Assembly (NCBI GenBank): GCA_038245725.1
Contig: JBBRSD010000001.1
Coordinates: 186,001 to 250,000, forward strand
Direction of reading: 5' to 3'
Source: JBBRSD01 sp038245725
Lineage (GTDB): Bacteria; Actinomycetota; Coriobacteriia; Anaerosomatales; JAAXUF01
Length of the DNA: 64,000 nt
The position numbers were made by a program, and so were the translations under genes. Below, piece after piece: positions 52,210 through 60,909 of the stretch (the stretch's first letter is position 1; each line of letters starts with the position of its first letter). Under the pieces are notes generated by a model. The model made no database searches and was not told the origin of the DNA. It worked only from the letters and a program-made list of their open reading frames with translations.

Positions 52210-53214
52210 ATGAAGTCCACTCGTCTACTGCTCGTAACCGCGCTCTTGGGAGTGCTCGTTGCGACTGCGTTCGCTACCGGCGGATGTTCGAATAAGAACG
52301 TCGCCGCGAAGGTCAACGGCGACACTGTTTCGATGACCACGCTCAACACCCAGCTCGACCAGCTCAAGAAGCAGTACCCGACGATGTTCACCGGCGCCGA
52401 CGGCGAAGGGCGACTTCTCGACTTCAAGCAGCGCCTTCTGGACAACCTCGTCAACCAGAAGCTCATCGAGCAGGCCGCGAAGCAGAAGGGTGTCGCCGTT
52501 TCAGACGCTGACATCCAGAAGCAGGTCGATCAGCTCAAGAGTGGATTCAAGGACCAGGCCCAGTTCGAGGCAGCTCTCAAGAGCGCGGGCATGACGCTTG
52601 ATTCGCTCAAGGAGCAGGTCACACAGCAGCTCATCACCAACAAGCTCATGGAGTCGCTGGCGTCGAATCAGCAGGTCACGAACGCCGACATCGAGGCCTA
52701 CTACAACAAGAACAAGGCGCAATTCAACCAGAAGGCCCAGAAGCGCGCCTCACACGTCCTCTTCAAGACCACCAACAAAGCAATCGCCGAGAAGGTGCTC
52801 AAGCAGCTTCGGGCCGGAACGATCGCTTTTGCGGCCGCCGCGAAGAAGTACTCCATCGACACCGCGACCGCTGCCAACGGTGGGGACCTGGGCTGGCCGA
52901 ACGGAACGAGCTACGTACCTGAGTTCCAGGCCGCGCTCGACAAGCTGAAGAAGGGCCAGATGTCGAGCCTCATTCAGTCCACCTACGGCTACCACATCAT
53001 CCTGGTCACCGAGACTCGGGCGGCCAAGCAGCAGACGGTGGCCGACGTGAAGACCCAGATCCAGCAGATCATCCTGCAGCAGCGCAAAGCCGATGCCTAC
53101 CAGCAGTTTCTCGACCAGCTGCGCAAGACCGCCAAGATCGAGATCCTGGATCCTGATCTGAAGGCCGGTGCAGGCAAGAGGGCTGCTTCCACGAACGCGA
53201 CCGCCGCCAAGTAG
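52210..53214 (+). CDS. Peptidyl-prolyl isomerase lipoprotein (PrsA/SurA type)
   Basis: The 334-residue protein has a lipoprotein signal (lipobox ATGGC, Cys26), a helical SurA_N-like chaperone region (about 30-175) and a parvulin domain (about 178-275: KRASHVLFKTTNKAIAEKVLKQL, GGDLGWPNGTSYVPEFQAALDKLKKGQMS, IQSTYGYHIILVTE). It helps fold secreted proteins outside the membrane. ATG 52210 follows AGGAGG. An extended -10 element (TGCTATACT at 52161-52169) lies in the 3' end of mfd and probably drives this gene. Confidence 0.93.
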   Translation: MKSTRLLLVTALLGVLVATAFATGGCSNKNVAAKVNGDTVSMTTLNTQLDQLKKQYPTMFTGADGEGRLLDFKQRLLDNLVNQKLIEQAAKQKGVAVSDADIQKQVDQLKSGFKDQAQFEAALKSAGMTLDSLKEQVTQQLITNKLMESLASNQQVTNADIEAYYNKNKAQFNQKAQKRASHVLFKTTNKAIAEKVLKQLRAGTIAFAAAAKKYSIDTATAANGGDLGWPNGTSYVPEFQAALDKLKKGQMSSLIQSTYGYHIILVTETRAAKQQTVADVKTQIQQIILQQRKADAYQQFLDQLRKTAKIEILDPDLKAGAGKRAASTNATAAK

Positions 53215-53247
53215 CTTCCGAGCTGCATTTCGCCGGCAGGGGGAGCC

Positions 53248-54036
53248 GTGGGACATGGGTTCGACGAGTTCGTTGATGTGATCGCCGCCCTGCGGGCCCC
53301 CGACGGGTGTCCGTGGGACCGCGAGCAGACCCACCGCTCGATCGCGAAGAACATGGTGGAAGAGGCCTACGAGGCCGTCCACGCCATAGAGACAGGCGAC
53401 GTCGCCGAGCTTCGAGAGGAGCTTGGCGACGTTCTTCTGCAGGTGGTGCTGCACGCACAGATCGCCGCCGACGACCACGAGTTCACGATCGACGACATCG
53501 TGGCTGGGATCACGGCCAAGATCGTCCGCCGCCACCCGCACGTCTTCGGCGATTCCGAAGCTGCCGGCAGCGCGACCGAGGTGCTCGCGAAGTGGGACCA
53601 GATCAAGGCCGTCGAGCGTGCCGAGAAGTCCCAAGGCCTGCTCGACACCGTACCGCACGCACTTCCAGCGCTCATGCTCGCGCAGACGATCTCGCGCAAG
53701 GCTGTCTCGGCGGGGTTCGAATGGGAGACACTGGACGGCGTGTGGGAGAAGATCCATGAAGAGCTCGATGAACTGGCAGCCGAGGAGCCCGGAAGCCCCG
53801 AGGCCGCCAGTGAGATCGGCGACGTGCTCTTCACGATCGTGAATCTCGCTCGCAAGCAGGGAATCGACGCCGAGACGGCGCTTCGCGGAACGTGCGACAA
53901 GTTCCGCGCGCGCTGGTCGGCGATGGAGGAATCGGCCGCACGAGAGGGCCGAGACGTGAGCGATATGTCGCTCGAAGAACAAGAAGCGCTGTGGCAAGAG
54001 GCCAAGCGCACGGAGAAGGGGACGCAGCAGCTATGA
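53248..54036 (+). CDS. mazG: Nucleoside triphosphate pyrophosphohydrolase MazG
   Basis: The 262-residue protein contains two MazG modules: CPWDREQTHRSIAKNMVEEAYEAVHAIETGDVAELREELGDVLLQVVLHAQIA (with the E-E-x-x-E and E-x-x-D metal motifs) and a second with EELDELAAEEPGSPEAASEIGDVLFTIVNLAR. MazG hydrolyses noncanonical and normal NTPs, cleaning the nucleotide pool. GTG 53248 follows AGGGGGAGCC. The TGA stop overlaps the eno start by 4 bp, a common actinobacterial neighbourhood. Confidence 0.95.
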   Translation: MGHGFDEFVDVIAALRAPDGCPWDREQTHRSIAKNMVEEAYEAVHAIETGDVAELREELGDVLLQVVLHAQIAADDHEFTIDDIVAGITAKIVRRHPHVFGDSEAAGSATEVLAKWDQIKAVERAEKSQGLLDTVPHALPALMLAQTISRKAVSAGFEWETLDGVWEKIHEELDELAAEEPGSPEAASEIGDVLFTIVNLARKQGIDAETALRGTCDKFRARWSAMEESAAREGRDVSDMSLEEQEALWQEAKRTEKGTQQL

Positions 54037-55325
54037 GCATCATCACCGACATCTACGCCCGCGAGATCCTTGATTCGCGCGGCAATCCCACGGTTGAGGT
54101 CGAGGTCGTCCTCGACGACGGCTCGTTTGGCCGCGCCGCCGTGCCATCAGGTGCATCGACCGGCGCGTTCGAAGCGGTTGAGCTGCGCGACACCGAGTCC
54201 GCCCGATACCTCGGCAAAGGCGTCATGACCGCGGTCGAGAACGTGAACTCCATCATCGCCGATGAGATCGTCGGTATGGACGCGACGGACCAGCGCGCAC
54301 TCGACGAGGCACTCATCGAGCTCGACGGCACCCCGAACAAGAGCAACCTGGGCGCGAATGCGATTCTCGGCGTGTCGCTCGCCGCAGCGAAGGCCGCTGC
54401 GGAGTCGACCGAGCTCACCCTGTACAGCTACATCGGCGGCGCAAACGCGCACGTGATTCCGGTGCCGATGATGAACATCCTCAACGGCGGTGCGCACGCC
54501 GACAACAACGTCGACCTGCAGGAGTTCATGGTCATGCCGGTGGGCGCCACGACGTTTGCTGAGGGCCTTCGCTGGTGTGCCGAGATCTACCACACGCTCA
54601 AGAAGGTGCTGCACGACCGCAAGCTGGGAACGGCTGTCGGCGACGAAGGCGGCTTCGCGCCGAACCTCGAGTCCAACGAGGAAGCGCTCGCCATCATCGT
54701 CGAGGCCTGCACGCAGGCCGGCTACACACCCGGTGAGCAGGTGCGCATCGCGCTCGATCCCGCGTCGACGGAGTTCTACGACGCCAAGCGCGGCGTCTAC
54801 GTTCTCGCCGGCGAGGGCCGCGAGCTCACGAGCGAGCAGATGGTCGACTTCTACGCGGACCTCGTCGAGCGCTACCCCATCATCAGCATCGAGGACGGCA
54901 TGGCCGAGGAGGACTGGGACGGCTGGAAGCTTTTGACGGATCGTCTCGGAAGCAAGATCCAGCTCGTGGGCGACGATCTCTTCGTCACCAACACCGAGCG
55001 CCTCAAGCGCGGTATCGACCTCGGCGTCGCAAACTCGATCCTCATCAAAGTGAACCAGATCGGTTCGCTCACCGAGACGCTCGACTGCATCGAAATGGCG
55101 AAGCGGGCCGGGTACACGTGCGTGATTTCGCACCGTTCCGGCGAGACAGAGGACACCACCATCGCCGATCTCGCCGTCGCGGTGAACGCCGGCCAGATCA
55201 AGACCGGCGCGCCGGCGCGCTCCGACCGCGTCGCGAAGTACAATCAGCTCCTGCGCATCGAAGAAGAGCTTGACGCGTCCGCCGGTTACCCCGGACTCGA
55301 GGCGTTCTACAACATCAAGGGTTGA
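54033..55325 (+). CDS. eno: Enolase
   Basis: The glycolytic enzyme that interconverts 2-phosphoglycerate and phosphoenolpyruvate. The 430-residue protein starts MSIITDIYAREILDSRGNPTVEVEV and has PSGASTGAFEAVELRD, GDEGGFAPNL, the Mg-binding D-E-D set (ALDPASTEFYD, SIEDGMAEEDW, LVGDDLFVTN) and the catalytic Lys in LIKVNQIGSLTET plus SHRSGETEDTTIADLAVA. It starts inside the mazG stop and is followed by an overlapping open region leading to a methyltransferase-like gene and pyk. Confidence 0.98.
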   Translation: MSIITDIYAREILDSRGNPTVEVEVVLDDGSFGRAAVPSGASTGAFEAVELRDTESARYLGKGVMTAVENVNSIIADEIVGMDATDQRALDEALIELDGTPNKSNLGANAILGVSLAAAKAAAESTELTLYSYIGGANAHVIPVPMMNILNGGAHADNNVDLQEFMVMPVGATTFAEGLRWCAEIYHTLKKVLHDRKLGTAVGDEGGFAPNLESNEEALAIIVEACTQAGYTPGEQVRIALDPASTEFYDAKRGVYVLAGEGRELTSEQMVDFYADLVERYPIISIEDGMAEEDWDGWKLLTDRLGSKIQLVGDDLFVTNTERLKRGIDLGVANSILIKVNQIGSLTETLDCIEMAKRAGYTCVISHRSGETEDTTIADLAVAVNAGQIKTGAPARSDRVAKYNQLLRIEEELDASAGYPGLEAFYNIKG

Positions 55326-55393
55326 TTCGGCCAGGACAGGTGGGCGCGATCCGCGTCCGCCTGTCGGCTCGAAGTCAGGAGCACCGCAGGCCG

Positions 55394-56278
55394 ATGAGCG
55401 AGCCCAAGAAGAGAAGCCAACTCGTACCCGCTGAATTCGGCGTGCCCATCCAGTCTGCTCTCGCCAAACGGGAGCGGTTCGCGAACCAGTACGACTACGA
55501 CTATGGCCAGGAGCGCATCTTCCTGCAGCTCGTCCCGGCGCTTCTCGCCGAGATCCCGGACGACGTCGAACTGCTCGAAGTGGGCGCCGCCACGGGCTTG
55601 ATGACGGGGCCGCTCCTGAGCAAGGCCAAGCACCTGACCGCACTCGAACCGTCTCCGGGCCTGCTTCGCCGCCTCGTGTCGAGCGATGTCGCGAGCGATC
55701 CGCGTCTCGGGACGATGCTGGGCATGGCCGAGGACCTCACCGCCGAGGCGATGTTCGACGTCGCGGTCGTCACGTTCACGCCGCGCCGGGGGATCGGGCT
55801 GCTTCATCTCCTCATGTCGCTCGCGCGGCACGTGCGCCAGCGCGTCGTGATGATGCTTGACGACGACGGCTCGCTCGACTGGGCGTACCTCGCGCGAGCC
55901 GCCTCCTCGCAAGGCTTCGACATCCGGATACACCTCGTCAGCGAAGGCGGCGACGTCGCCGAGCCGAAGCGCGCCGTGATCCTCGTCGCAGACGTGAGCG
56001 CTTTCACCGACGATGCCGAGCCTGAGGACATATGGGAGTTCGAGAGCCGGACGCTCGAAGTCCCCTACCCGGCGCCGCGCGGCGCCGCGACCCGAGTCGT
56101 GCGCTACTTCATGACGGCGGGCGAGAGGGCGCTTCTGATCCGTACCGCCGATGCGGGTGCTGAGCGCCTCTACGGGAACCTGCGCACCGCGGTGCACCGT
56201 TTGGGGCGTGACGAGGTCACCGTGCGGCGGGTCGAGGACGGAATCCAGATCGTCCGTCTGCCCAAGGCGATCGAGTAG
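55394..56278 (+). CDS. SAM-dependent methyltransferase-like protein
   Basis: The 294-residue product has a class I methyltransferase fold start (FLQLVPALLAEIPDDVELLEVGAATGLMTGPLLSKAKHLTALEPSPGLLRRL), but motif I is EVGAATGLM rather than ELGCGxG, and later parts are less typical, so SAM binding is probable but activity uncertain. The region after about 160 is a second alpha/beta part with no family I recognise. The start is uncertain: ATG 55394 gives a compact protein; an ATG at 55322, overlapping the eno stop, would add 24 residues. It sits between eno and pyk. Confidence 0.65.
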   Translation: MSEPKKRSQLVPAEFGVPIQSALAKRERFANQYDYDYGQERIFLQLVPALLAEIPDDVELLEVGAATGLMTGPLLSKAKHLTALEPSPGLLRRLVSSDVASDPRLGTMLGMAEDLTAEAMFDVAVVTFTPRRGIGLLHLLMSLARHVRQRVVMMLDDDGSLDWAYLARAASSQGFDIRIHLVSEGGDVAEPKRAVILVADVSAFTDDAEPEDIWEFESRTLEVPYPAPRGAATRVVRYFMTAGERALLIRTADAGAERLYGNLRTAVHRLGRDEVTVRRVEDGIQIVRLPKAIE

Positions 56279-56414
56279 GAAATGGCACCGTTCGCCACGC
56301 GATTGCGCCCGCTCCCCATAACACTTTCGCCTTCCACGCGCTTGAGCTGCGGTTTCGTCTCGCATCTGGGGTAGCTTGAACGTGGCGCTTGTGCGCCATG
56401 GAAGGAGACACGTC

Positions 56415-57812
56415 ATGCGTCGTACCAGAATCGTCGCTACACTCGGCCCCGCCACGGATCCACCTGACGTCCTTGAGGCGTTGCTCGCGGCGGGCGTCGA
56501 CGTGGTGCGCCTCAACGCCGCGCACGCGGACACCGACGCTCTCGACGCGACGTTGTGTGCCGTGCGCTCCACCGCCGAGAAGCTCGGTCGCCATGTGGGT
56601 GTGCTCGTGGACCTGCCCGGCCCGAAGATTCGCGTAGGCGGGATGGCGCCGGGAACCGTGCTCGAGGTCGGCGCCACCTTCACCCTGACCGCCGAGGACT
56701 GCGTCGGCGACGTGACGCGTGCGTGCGTCACCTACGCGGGTCTGGCCGCAGATCTCACTGCAGGCAACCGCGTCCTCATAGACGACGGCCGGGTGGAGCT
56801 CGAGGTCGTCTTGGCCGACAGCGCCTCGGGGTGTGTGGTCACTCGCGTCGTTGTGGGCGGTCCGCTCACAAGTAACAAAGGCGTCAACGTCCCCGGTGTG
56901 ACGCTGGGGGTTTCGGCTATCACCGATGTCGATCGTGCGGCTGTCGAATGGGCATGCGGGACCGATGTCGATTTCGTAGGCCAGTCCTTTGTTCGCTCGG
57001 CCACCGACATACAGGACCTGCGCGCGCTTATGACCCGGCCGATCTCCATCGTCGCCAAGATCGAGAAGCACGAGGCGGTCGCCGCACTTGGCGAGATCAT
57101 CACAGCGGCGGACGCCGTGATGGTTGCTCGCGGCGACCTCGGCGTCGAGACCGCGCCCGAGCAGGTACCCGTCATCCAGCGCCGAATCATCGAGGCCGCC
57201 CGGCGAGTGGGCAAGCCGGTCGTCATCGCGACTCAGATGCTCGACTCGATGACCCACGCACCCAGGCCGACGCGCGCCGAGGCAAGCGACGTCGCCAACG
57301 CGATCTTCGCCAGGGCGGACGCGGTCATGCTCTCGGGCGAGACGGCGGTAGGGGACAACCCGGTGCTCGTCGTGGAGACGATGGGGCGGATCGCGAAGAC
57401 GGCGGAGGAAGCGATCAGTGGTGCCGAGCGTGACGCACATGCAGCGACAGCGGACGTCCAGGAAGCGGTGAGCGCCGCCGTGTGCGATCTCGCCTCCGAC
57501 CTGCGGCTTGCCGCGATCGTGCCACTCACGGAGTCGGGGGCAACTGCGCTCGCCGTTGCACGCCACCGGCCGGATACGCGCATCATCGCCGTGACGCCCG
57601 CCGCAGCCGTAGCGCGCCATCTCGGATTGGTCTGGGGCGTGCTGCCGTTCGTCATCGATTTCCCCGCAGACACGGACCAGCTTCTGGACGAGGTGTGCGA
57701 CGCCCTGCGCGACGCGAGGCTCATTACGCCCGGTAGTCGCATCGCGATCACCGCCGGCCGTTCGACTCGGACAGAGGGCGGCACCGACTTCATTCAAGTT
57801 CGCGAACTGTGA
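56415..57812 (+). CDS. pyk: Pyruvate kinase
   Basis: Catalyses the last step of glycolysis, phosphoenolpyruvate to pyruvate with ATP formation. The 465-residue protein has TRIVATLGPATDPPDVLEALLAAGVDVVRLN, IVAKIEKHEAV with catalytic Lys, VMVARGDLGVE and VIATQMLDSM, then a C-terminal domain. Two positions are unusual: the usual RxNFSH is RLNAAHAD, so the Ser that helps bind K+ is Ala, and DTKGPEIR is DLPGPKIR, with Lys in place of the Glu that marks K+-dependent enzymes. It is therefore likely K+-independent. ATG 56415 follows AAGGAG. Confidence 0.93.
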   Translation: MRRTRIVATLGPATDPPDVLEALLAAGVDVVRLNAAHADTDALDATLCAVRSTAEKLGRHVGVLVDLPGPKIRVGGMAPGTVLEVGATFTLTAEDCVGDVTRACVTYAGLAADLTAGNRVLIDDGRVELEVVLADSASGCVVTRVVVGGPLTSNKGVNVPGVTLGVSAITDVDRAAVEWACGTDVDFVGQSFVRSATDIQDLRALMTRPISIVAKIEKHEAVAALGEIITAADAVMVARGDLGVETAPEQVPVIQRRIIEAARRVGKPVVIATQMLDSMTHAPRPTRAEASDVANAIFARADAVMLSGETAVGDNPVLVVETMGRIAKTAEEAISGAERDAHAATADVQEAVSAAVCDLASDLRLAAIVPLTESGATALAVARHRPDTRIIAVTPAAAVARHLGLVWGVLPFVIDFPADTDQLLDEVCDALRDARLITPGSRIAITAGRSTRTEGGTDFIQVREL

Positions 57813-57970
57813 ACACTGCGACCGTTGACCTAGAGGCTGTCGAACACACGTTCGAATCTCTCAACCTCAACCTGACCTATAGAGGACACACGCGCCGTTT
57901 GGTGCTACCATCGGCACCGAGGTGACCAGCCCGGTCACTCATCGCTGGCCTGCACACAGGACTCTGAGGT

Positions 57971-58528
57971 ATGACGCCTAGGAACACGCAGCTAGGGGCT
58001 TCAGCGAAAGCGCAACGGGCATCCGGATCCCGGGTGGCTCGTGTGGCGCCATCGCTCGCTTCCCGCACCAGGCCCGCGTCGGCGCGCCCTTCAGTTGCGC
58101 GCTCGACCGCGCCCTCGAAGCCTCGAGCGCGCGACACCTCATCGCATCGCTGGTGGCTGCTGCCTCTCGTCATCGTGGCCGTGATCTCGTTCTTCATCGC
58201 AGCGTACTATCCCGTTGCGCGAGTCCAGTATCGCGAGACGCGCGAGCGGACGAGGTTGCAGACCGAACTCACCGCGATCCAGGCGCGCAACGACCGCCTG
58301 CGTACCGACGTCGCCCGGCTCAAGACGCCGGAGGGTGTCGAAGACTATGCGCGGCTCCAGCTTGGCATGGTCAAGAAGGGCGAGCACCAGGTCATCGTGG
58401 TCGACGGCAGCGAGCCGACGCAGACGACCACCGCCCTCACGCTTCCGGAGATCGACTCGGAAGAGGCGGTGAAGCCGCCGGTTGGGCAGTGGTCCGCCTT
58501 CCTCGACGCGGTCTTCGGCGTTCAGTGA
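57971..58528 (+). CDS. divIC: Septum formation initiator DivIC/FtsB-like protein
   Basis: A 185-residue bitopic membrane protein: a basic, disordered N-terminus (about 1-58), one helix (WWLLPLVIVAVISFFIAAYYPVA), then a coiled coil (YRETRERTRLQTELTAIQARNDRLRTDVARLKTPEGVEDYARLQLGMVKKGE) ending in the conserved YARxxLGMVKxGE block of FtsB/DivIC. It takes part in the FtsL-FtsB/DivIC-FtsQ division complex. In actinobacteria it lies next to eno and DUF501/ppx, as here. The next gene overlaps by 4 bp. Confidence 0.93.
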   Translation: MTPRNTQLGASAKAQRASGSRVARVAPSLASRTRPASARPSVARSTAPSKPRARDTSSHRWWLLPLVIVAVISFFIAAYYPVARVQYRETRERTRLQTELTAIQARNDRLRTDVARLKTPEGVEDYARLQLGMVKKGEHQVIVVDGSEPTQTTTALTLPEIDSEEAVKPPVGQWSAFLDAVFGVQ

Positions 58529-59064
58529 GCGAGCCCGAGCCGCATCTCCCGTCGCCCGCTGACGCCACTCTAATCGCCGAGCAGATCGGACGCGCTCCTC
58601 GCACGCCGTGGCGGGTCGCCTCGCGCTGCTCCTTCGGTCGGCCGACCGTGATCGTCTCCCCATCCCGGCTTGCGGACGGCACGCCCTTCCCCACGTACGC
58701 GTGGCTCACCTGCCCGCACCTCGTTGAGCGCGTCGGCGCGCGCGAGTCCGCAGGCGCTGCAGCCGCGTTCGCGGCACGCGCGGAGAGCGACGCGTCGCTC
58801 TCCGGGGCGCTGCGCGCCCTCGACGCCCGCATCCGCGTTCTGCGAGCGGCCGAGTCCGGGGGCGTCGACGCGTGCCCGGCGGTCGGCATCGGCGGGCAGC
58901 GCGATCCGCTCGGCGTCAAGTGCCTGCACGCGCACGTCGCGCTGGCACTTCTCGGCGAAGGCGACCCGATCGGCGCGGAGGTGCTCTCGGGGATGGTCCG
59001 CGAATGCGAGGGCGACCGGTGCGAGGCGCCGCCCAGCTTGCGACCGGCCGAGGAGGCGTCGTGA
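58525..59064 (+). CDS. DUF501 family protein
   Basis: The 179-residue protein shows the DUF501 pattern: IAEQIGRAPRTPWRVASRCSFGRPTVIVSPSRLADGTPFPTYAWLTCPHL and VGIGGQRDPLGVKCLHAHVALALLGEGDPIG, with conserved Cys and His residues (CPH, KCLHAHVA) that may bind metal. The function is unknown. It is almost always next to divIC and ppx in actinobacteria, and here it overlaps both genes by 4 bp (GTG starts). Confidence 0.92.
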   Translation: MSEPEPHLPSPADATLIAEQIGRAPRTPWRVASRCSFGRPTVIVSPSRLADGTPFPTYAWLTCPHLVERVGARESAGAAAAFAARAESDASLSGALRALDARIRVLRAAESGGVDACPAVGIGGQRDPLGVKCLHAHVALALLGEGDPIGAEVLSGMVRECEGDRCEAPPSLRPAEEAS

Positions 59065-60065
59065 GCCAGAGCCGGCGGATCGCGGCCATCGACATCGGGA
59101 CCGTGACCACGCGGCTGCTCGTCGCAGACGTGTCCGACAGCGGTATCACCGAGGTCACGCGCAATACCGACATCACGCATCTCGGCGAAGACCTCACCAC
59201 TACCGGGCGCCTCTCGGACGCCGCCATCGCGCGTGTCGCCAGCGTGATCAAGGGATATGCGCGCACCATCAGCGGGCTCGGCGTCGAGCGCGTGACCACG
59301 CTGGCCACGAGCGCGAGCCGCGACGCCGCCAACGGCGACGAGCTCGCCGCCTCGCTCTCGGCCGCCGGCATCACGCCGCGCATCATCGACGGCGAGGAGG
59401 AAGCGCGGCTGTCGTTTCTCGGCGCGACGTGGTCGGTGACGGGCGAGTGCTTGCTCGTCGCAGACGTGGGCGGCGGCTCGACCGAGCTGATCTTCGGCGA
59501 CTCGCTCGTCGACGAGGACGAGACGCGCAGCTACGCGATCGAGACGGTGCGCTCCATCGACGTGGGCTCGCGCCGTATCACCGAGATGTTTCTGCGCTCC
59601 GACCCGCCTACTTCGAGCGAGCTCGATGAGGCGCGAGGCTACATCGCCGCAGCGCTCAAGCCGTTCTTCGACGCGCTGCGCGAAAGGCCACGCGCGATGG
59701 TGTCGCTCGCGGGAGCGGCCACGACGTTCTCGGCGATCGATCTCGAGCTCGCGCAGTACGACCCGGAGCGCGTGCACCTCAGCTGCCTGACCGGGCCGCG
59801 GCTCTCCGACATCGTCGCGACGCTCGCCGCGCTTCCGCTCGCCAAGCGCCGAGAAGTCGTCGGGCTTCACCCCGACCGCGCGCCGGTGATCGTGGCCGGC
59901 GGCCTCGTGATCGAGTCCGTGCTCGCGCTGGCGGGACTCGATTCCACGCTTGTCAGCGAGCACGACATCCTCTATGGGATACTTCTCGATACCTATCGCG
60001 ACCTGCGGCACGAGCCAGTTGCGGAGAGCTATGGGGCAGACGGCGGCGTATCCGAATTGGCATAG
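59061..60065 (+). CDS. ppx: Exopolyphosphatase
   Basis: A Ppx/GppA phosphatase of the ASKHA fold that trims polyphosphate and/or pppGpp. The 334-residue protein has AAIDIGTVTTRLLVAD, ATSASRDAANGDEL, the catalytic Glu in IIDGEEEARLSFLGA, DVGGGSTELIFGD and the C-terminal AGAATTFSAIDLEL and VIVAGGLVIESVLA segments. It is the short Ppx form common in actinobacteria. The GTG start overlaps DUF501 by 4 bp. The last 24 bases, including the TAG stop, also form the first part of the tRNA-Leu gene. Confidence 0.94.
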   Translation: MSQSRRIAAIDIGTVTTRLLVADVSDSGITEVTRNTDITHLGEDLTTTGRLSDAAIARVASVIKGYARTISGLGVERVTTLATSASRDAANGDELAASLSAAGITPRIIDGEEEARLSFLGATWSVTGECLLVADVGGGSTELIFGDSLVDEDETRSYAIETVRSIDVGSRRITEMFLRSDPPTSSELDEARGYIAAALKPFFDALRERPRAMVSLAGAATTFSAIDLELAQYDPERVHLSCLTGPRLSDIVATLAALPLAKRREVVGLHPDRAPVIVAGGLVIESVLALAGLDSTLVSEHDILYGILLDTYRDLRHEPVAESYGADGGVSELA

Positions 60066-60128
60066 GAAGCGGACTTAAAATCCGCCGGGCGCAAGCTCAT
60101 GTGGGTTCGACTCCCACCGCCGCTACCA
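60042..60128 (+). tRNA. tRNA-Leu (TAA), CCA encoded
   Basis: The sequence folds into a class II tRNA: acceptor stem 60042-60048 with 60118-60124 (one G-U at the first pair), D-stem TCC/GGA, anticodon stem GCGGA/TCCGC with loop CTTAAAA (anticodon TAA), a four-pair long variable arm (GGGC/GCTC, 60087-60098), T-stem GTGGG/CCCAC with loop TTCGACT, discriminator A at 60125 and CCA at 60126-60128. Its 5' part overlaps the end of ppx on the same strand. It reads UUA and possibly UUG codons, rare in this G+C-rich genome. Confidence 0.95.
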
Positions 60129-60255
60129 TGCACGATCCCGCGCGCAAGGCACGTACGGAAGCCTTCGCGCTGAGCACGACGCAATGCGATACTACGACGC
60201 GGGGAAACGACCTCGCGCGACACCGAAGTTGAGCTGAGAGGAGGCCTGAGCGCAG

Positions 60256-60909
60256 ATGGCAGATGACTCGTCGGCGCGCCTTTATCAGGCCTTCGTGAAT
60301 CACGACCCGGCGGCCGCCATCAGTGTGGTCGAGCGCGCGAAGAAGAACGGCATCGCCCAGGCGCAGCTCTTCGACCAGCTCTTTGCACCCGCGATGTCGC
60401 TTCTCGGCGGGGCGTGGGCCAACGGCGGGATCGACGAGTACACCTTCACGCAAGCCTCGGTGGTCGCCGAGCAGATCACCAGCTTCGTCACGCCGCCCAC
60501 CGCCGCGCAAGACACCGGCATCACCGTGCTCGTGGGCACGATGCACCACGACTTACACGAGATCGACAAGGACATCACCGCCGCGGCGCTCAAAGAAGCC
60601 GGCCACCGCGTCATCGACCTCGGCACCGACGTGCGCCCTTCCGAGTTCCTCGAACGTGCCGATGAGACCGGCGCGCGCATCGTGATCGTGTTCGCGCAGA
60701 TGATGTCGACGGCGAAAAGTGTCGAGCGCGTCAAGGAGATGTTTACGGCTGGCAGGCGCGAGGACATCGTGATGTTCGTCGCAGGCGGCCCCTTCGTCGC
60801 AGACCTCGCGCTCGCCAAGGCCGTCGGCGCCAACGGCGTGTCGCGCGGCGCGGAAAGCGCGCTCAAGCTCGTCGCGAAGGCGGCTGCAAAGACCGGAGTG
60901 GCGTCGTGA
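60256..60909 (+). CDS. Corrinoid-binding (B12-binding domain) protein
   Basis: The 217-residue protein resembles small corrinoid proteins: a helical cap (about 5-85: LFDQLFAPAMSLLGGAWANGGIDEYTFTQASVVAEQI) and a B12-binding Rossmann domain (about 90-215). The His loop reads MHHDLHEIDKDI where the classical form is DxHxxG; His is kept but the Gly is Asp. IDLGTDVRPSEFLERADE and VMFVAGGPFVADLALAKAVGANGVSRGAESAL complete the domain. No methyltransferase or reductive activator lies next to it, so it may be a regulator or shuttle. ATG 60256 follows GAGAGGAGG. Confidence 0.82.
   Translation: MADDSSARLYQAFVNHDPAAAISVVERAKKNGIAQAQLFDQLFAPAMSLLGGAWANGGIDEYTFTQASVVAEQITSFVTPPTAAQDTGITVLVGTMHHDLHEIDKDITAAALKEAGHRVIDLGTDVRPSEFLERADETGARIVIVFAQMMSTAKSVERVKEMFTAGRREDIVMFVAGGPFVADLALAKAVGANGVSRGAESALKLVAKAAAKTGVAS

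Noticed and set aside
57825..57910. Promoter before divIC
   Set aside because: A TTGACC and a TATAGA are present but not at usable spacing from each other; I cannot support a specific promoter.
60042..60128. Integration site of a mobile element at tRNA-Leu
   Set aside because: No integrase gene, no direct repeat of the tRNA 3' end and no change in gene character downstream were seen in the window.
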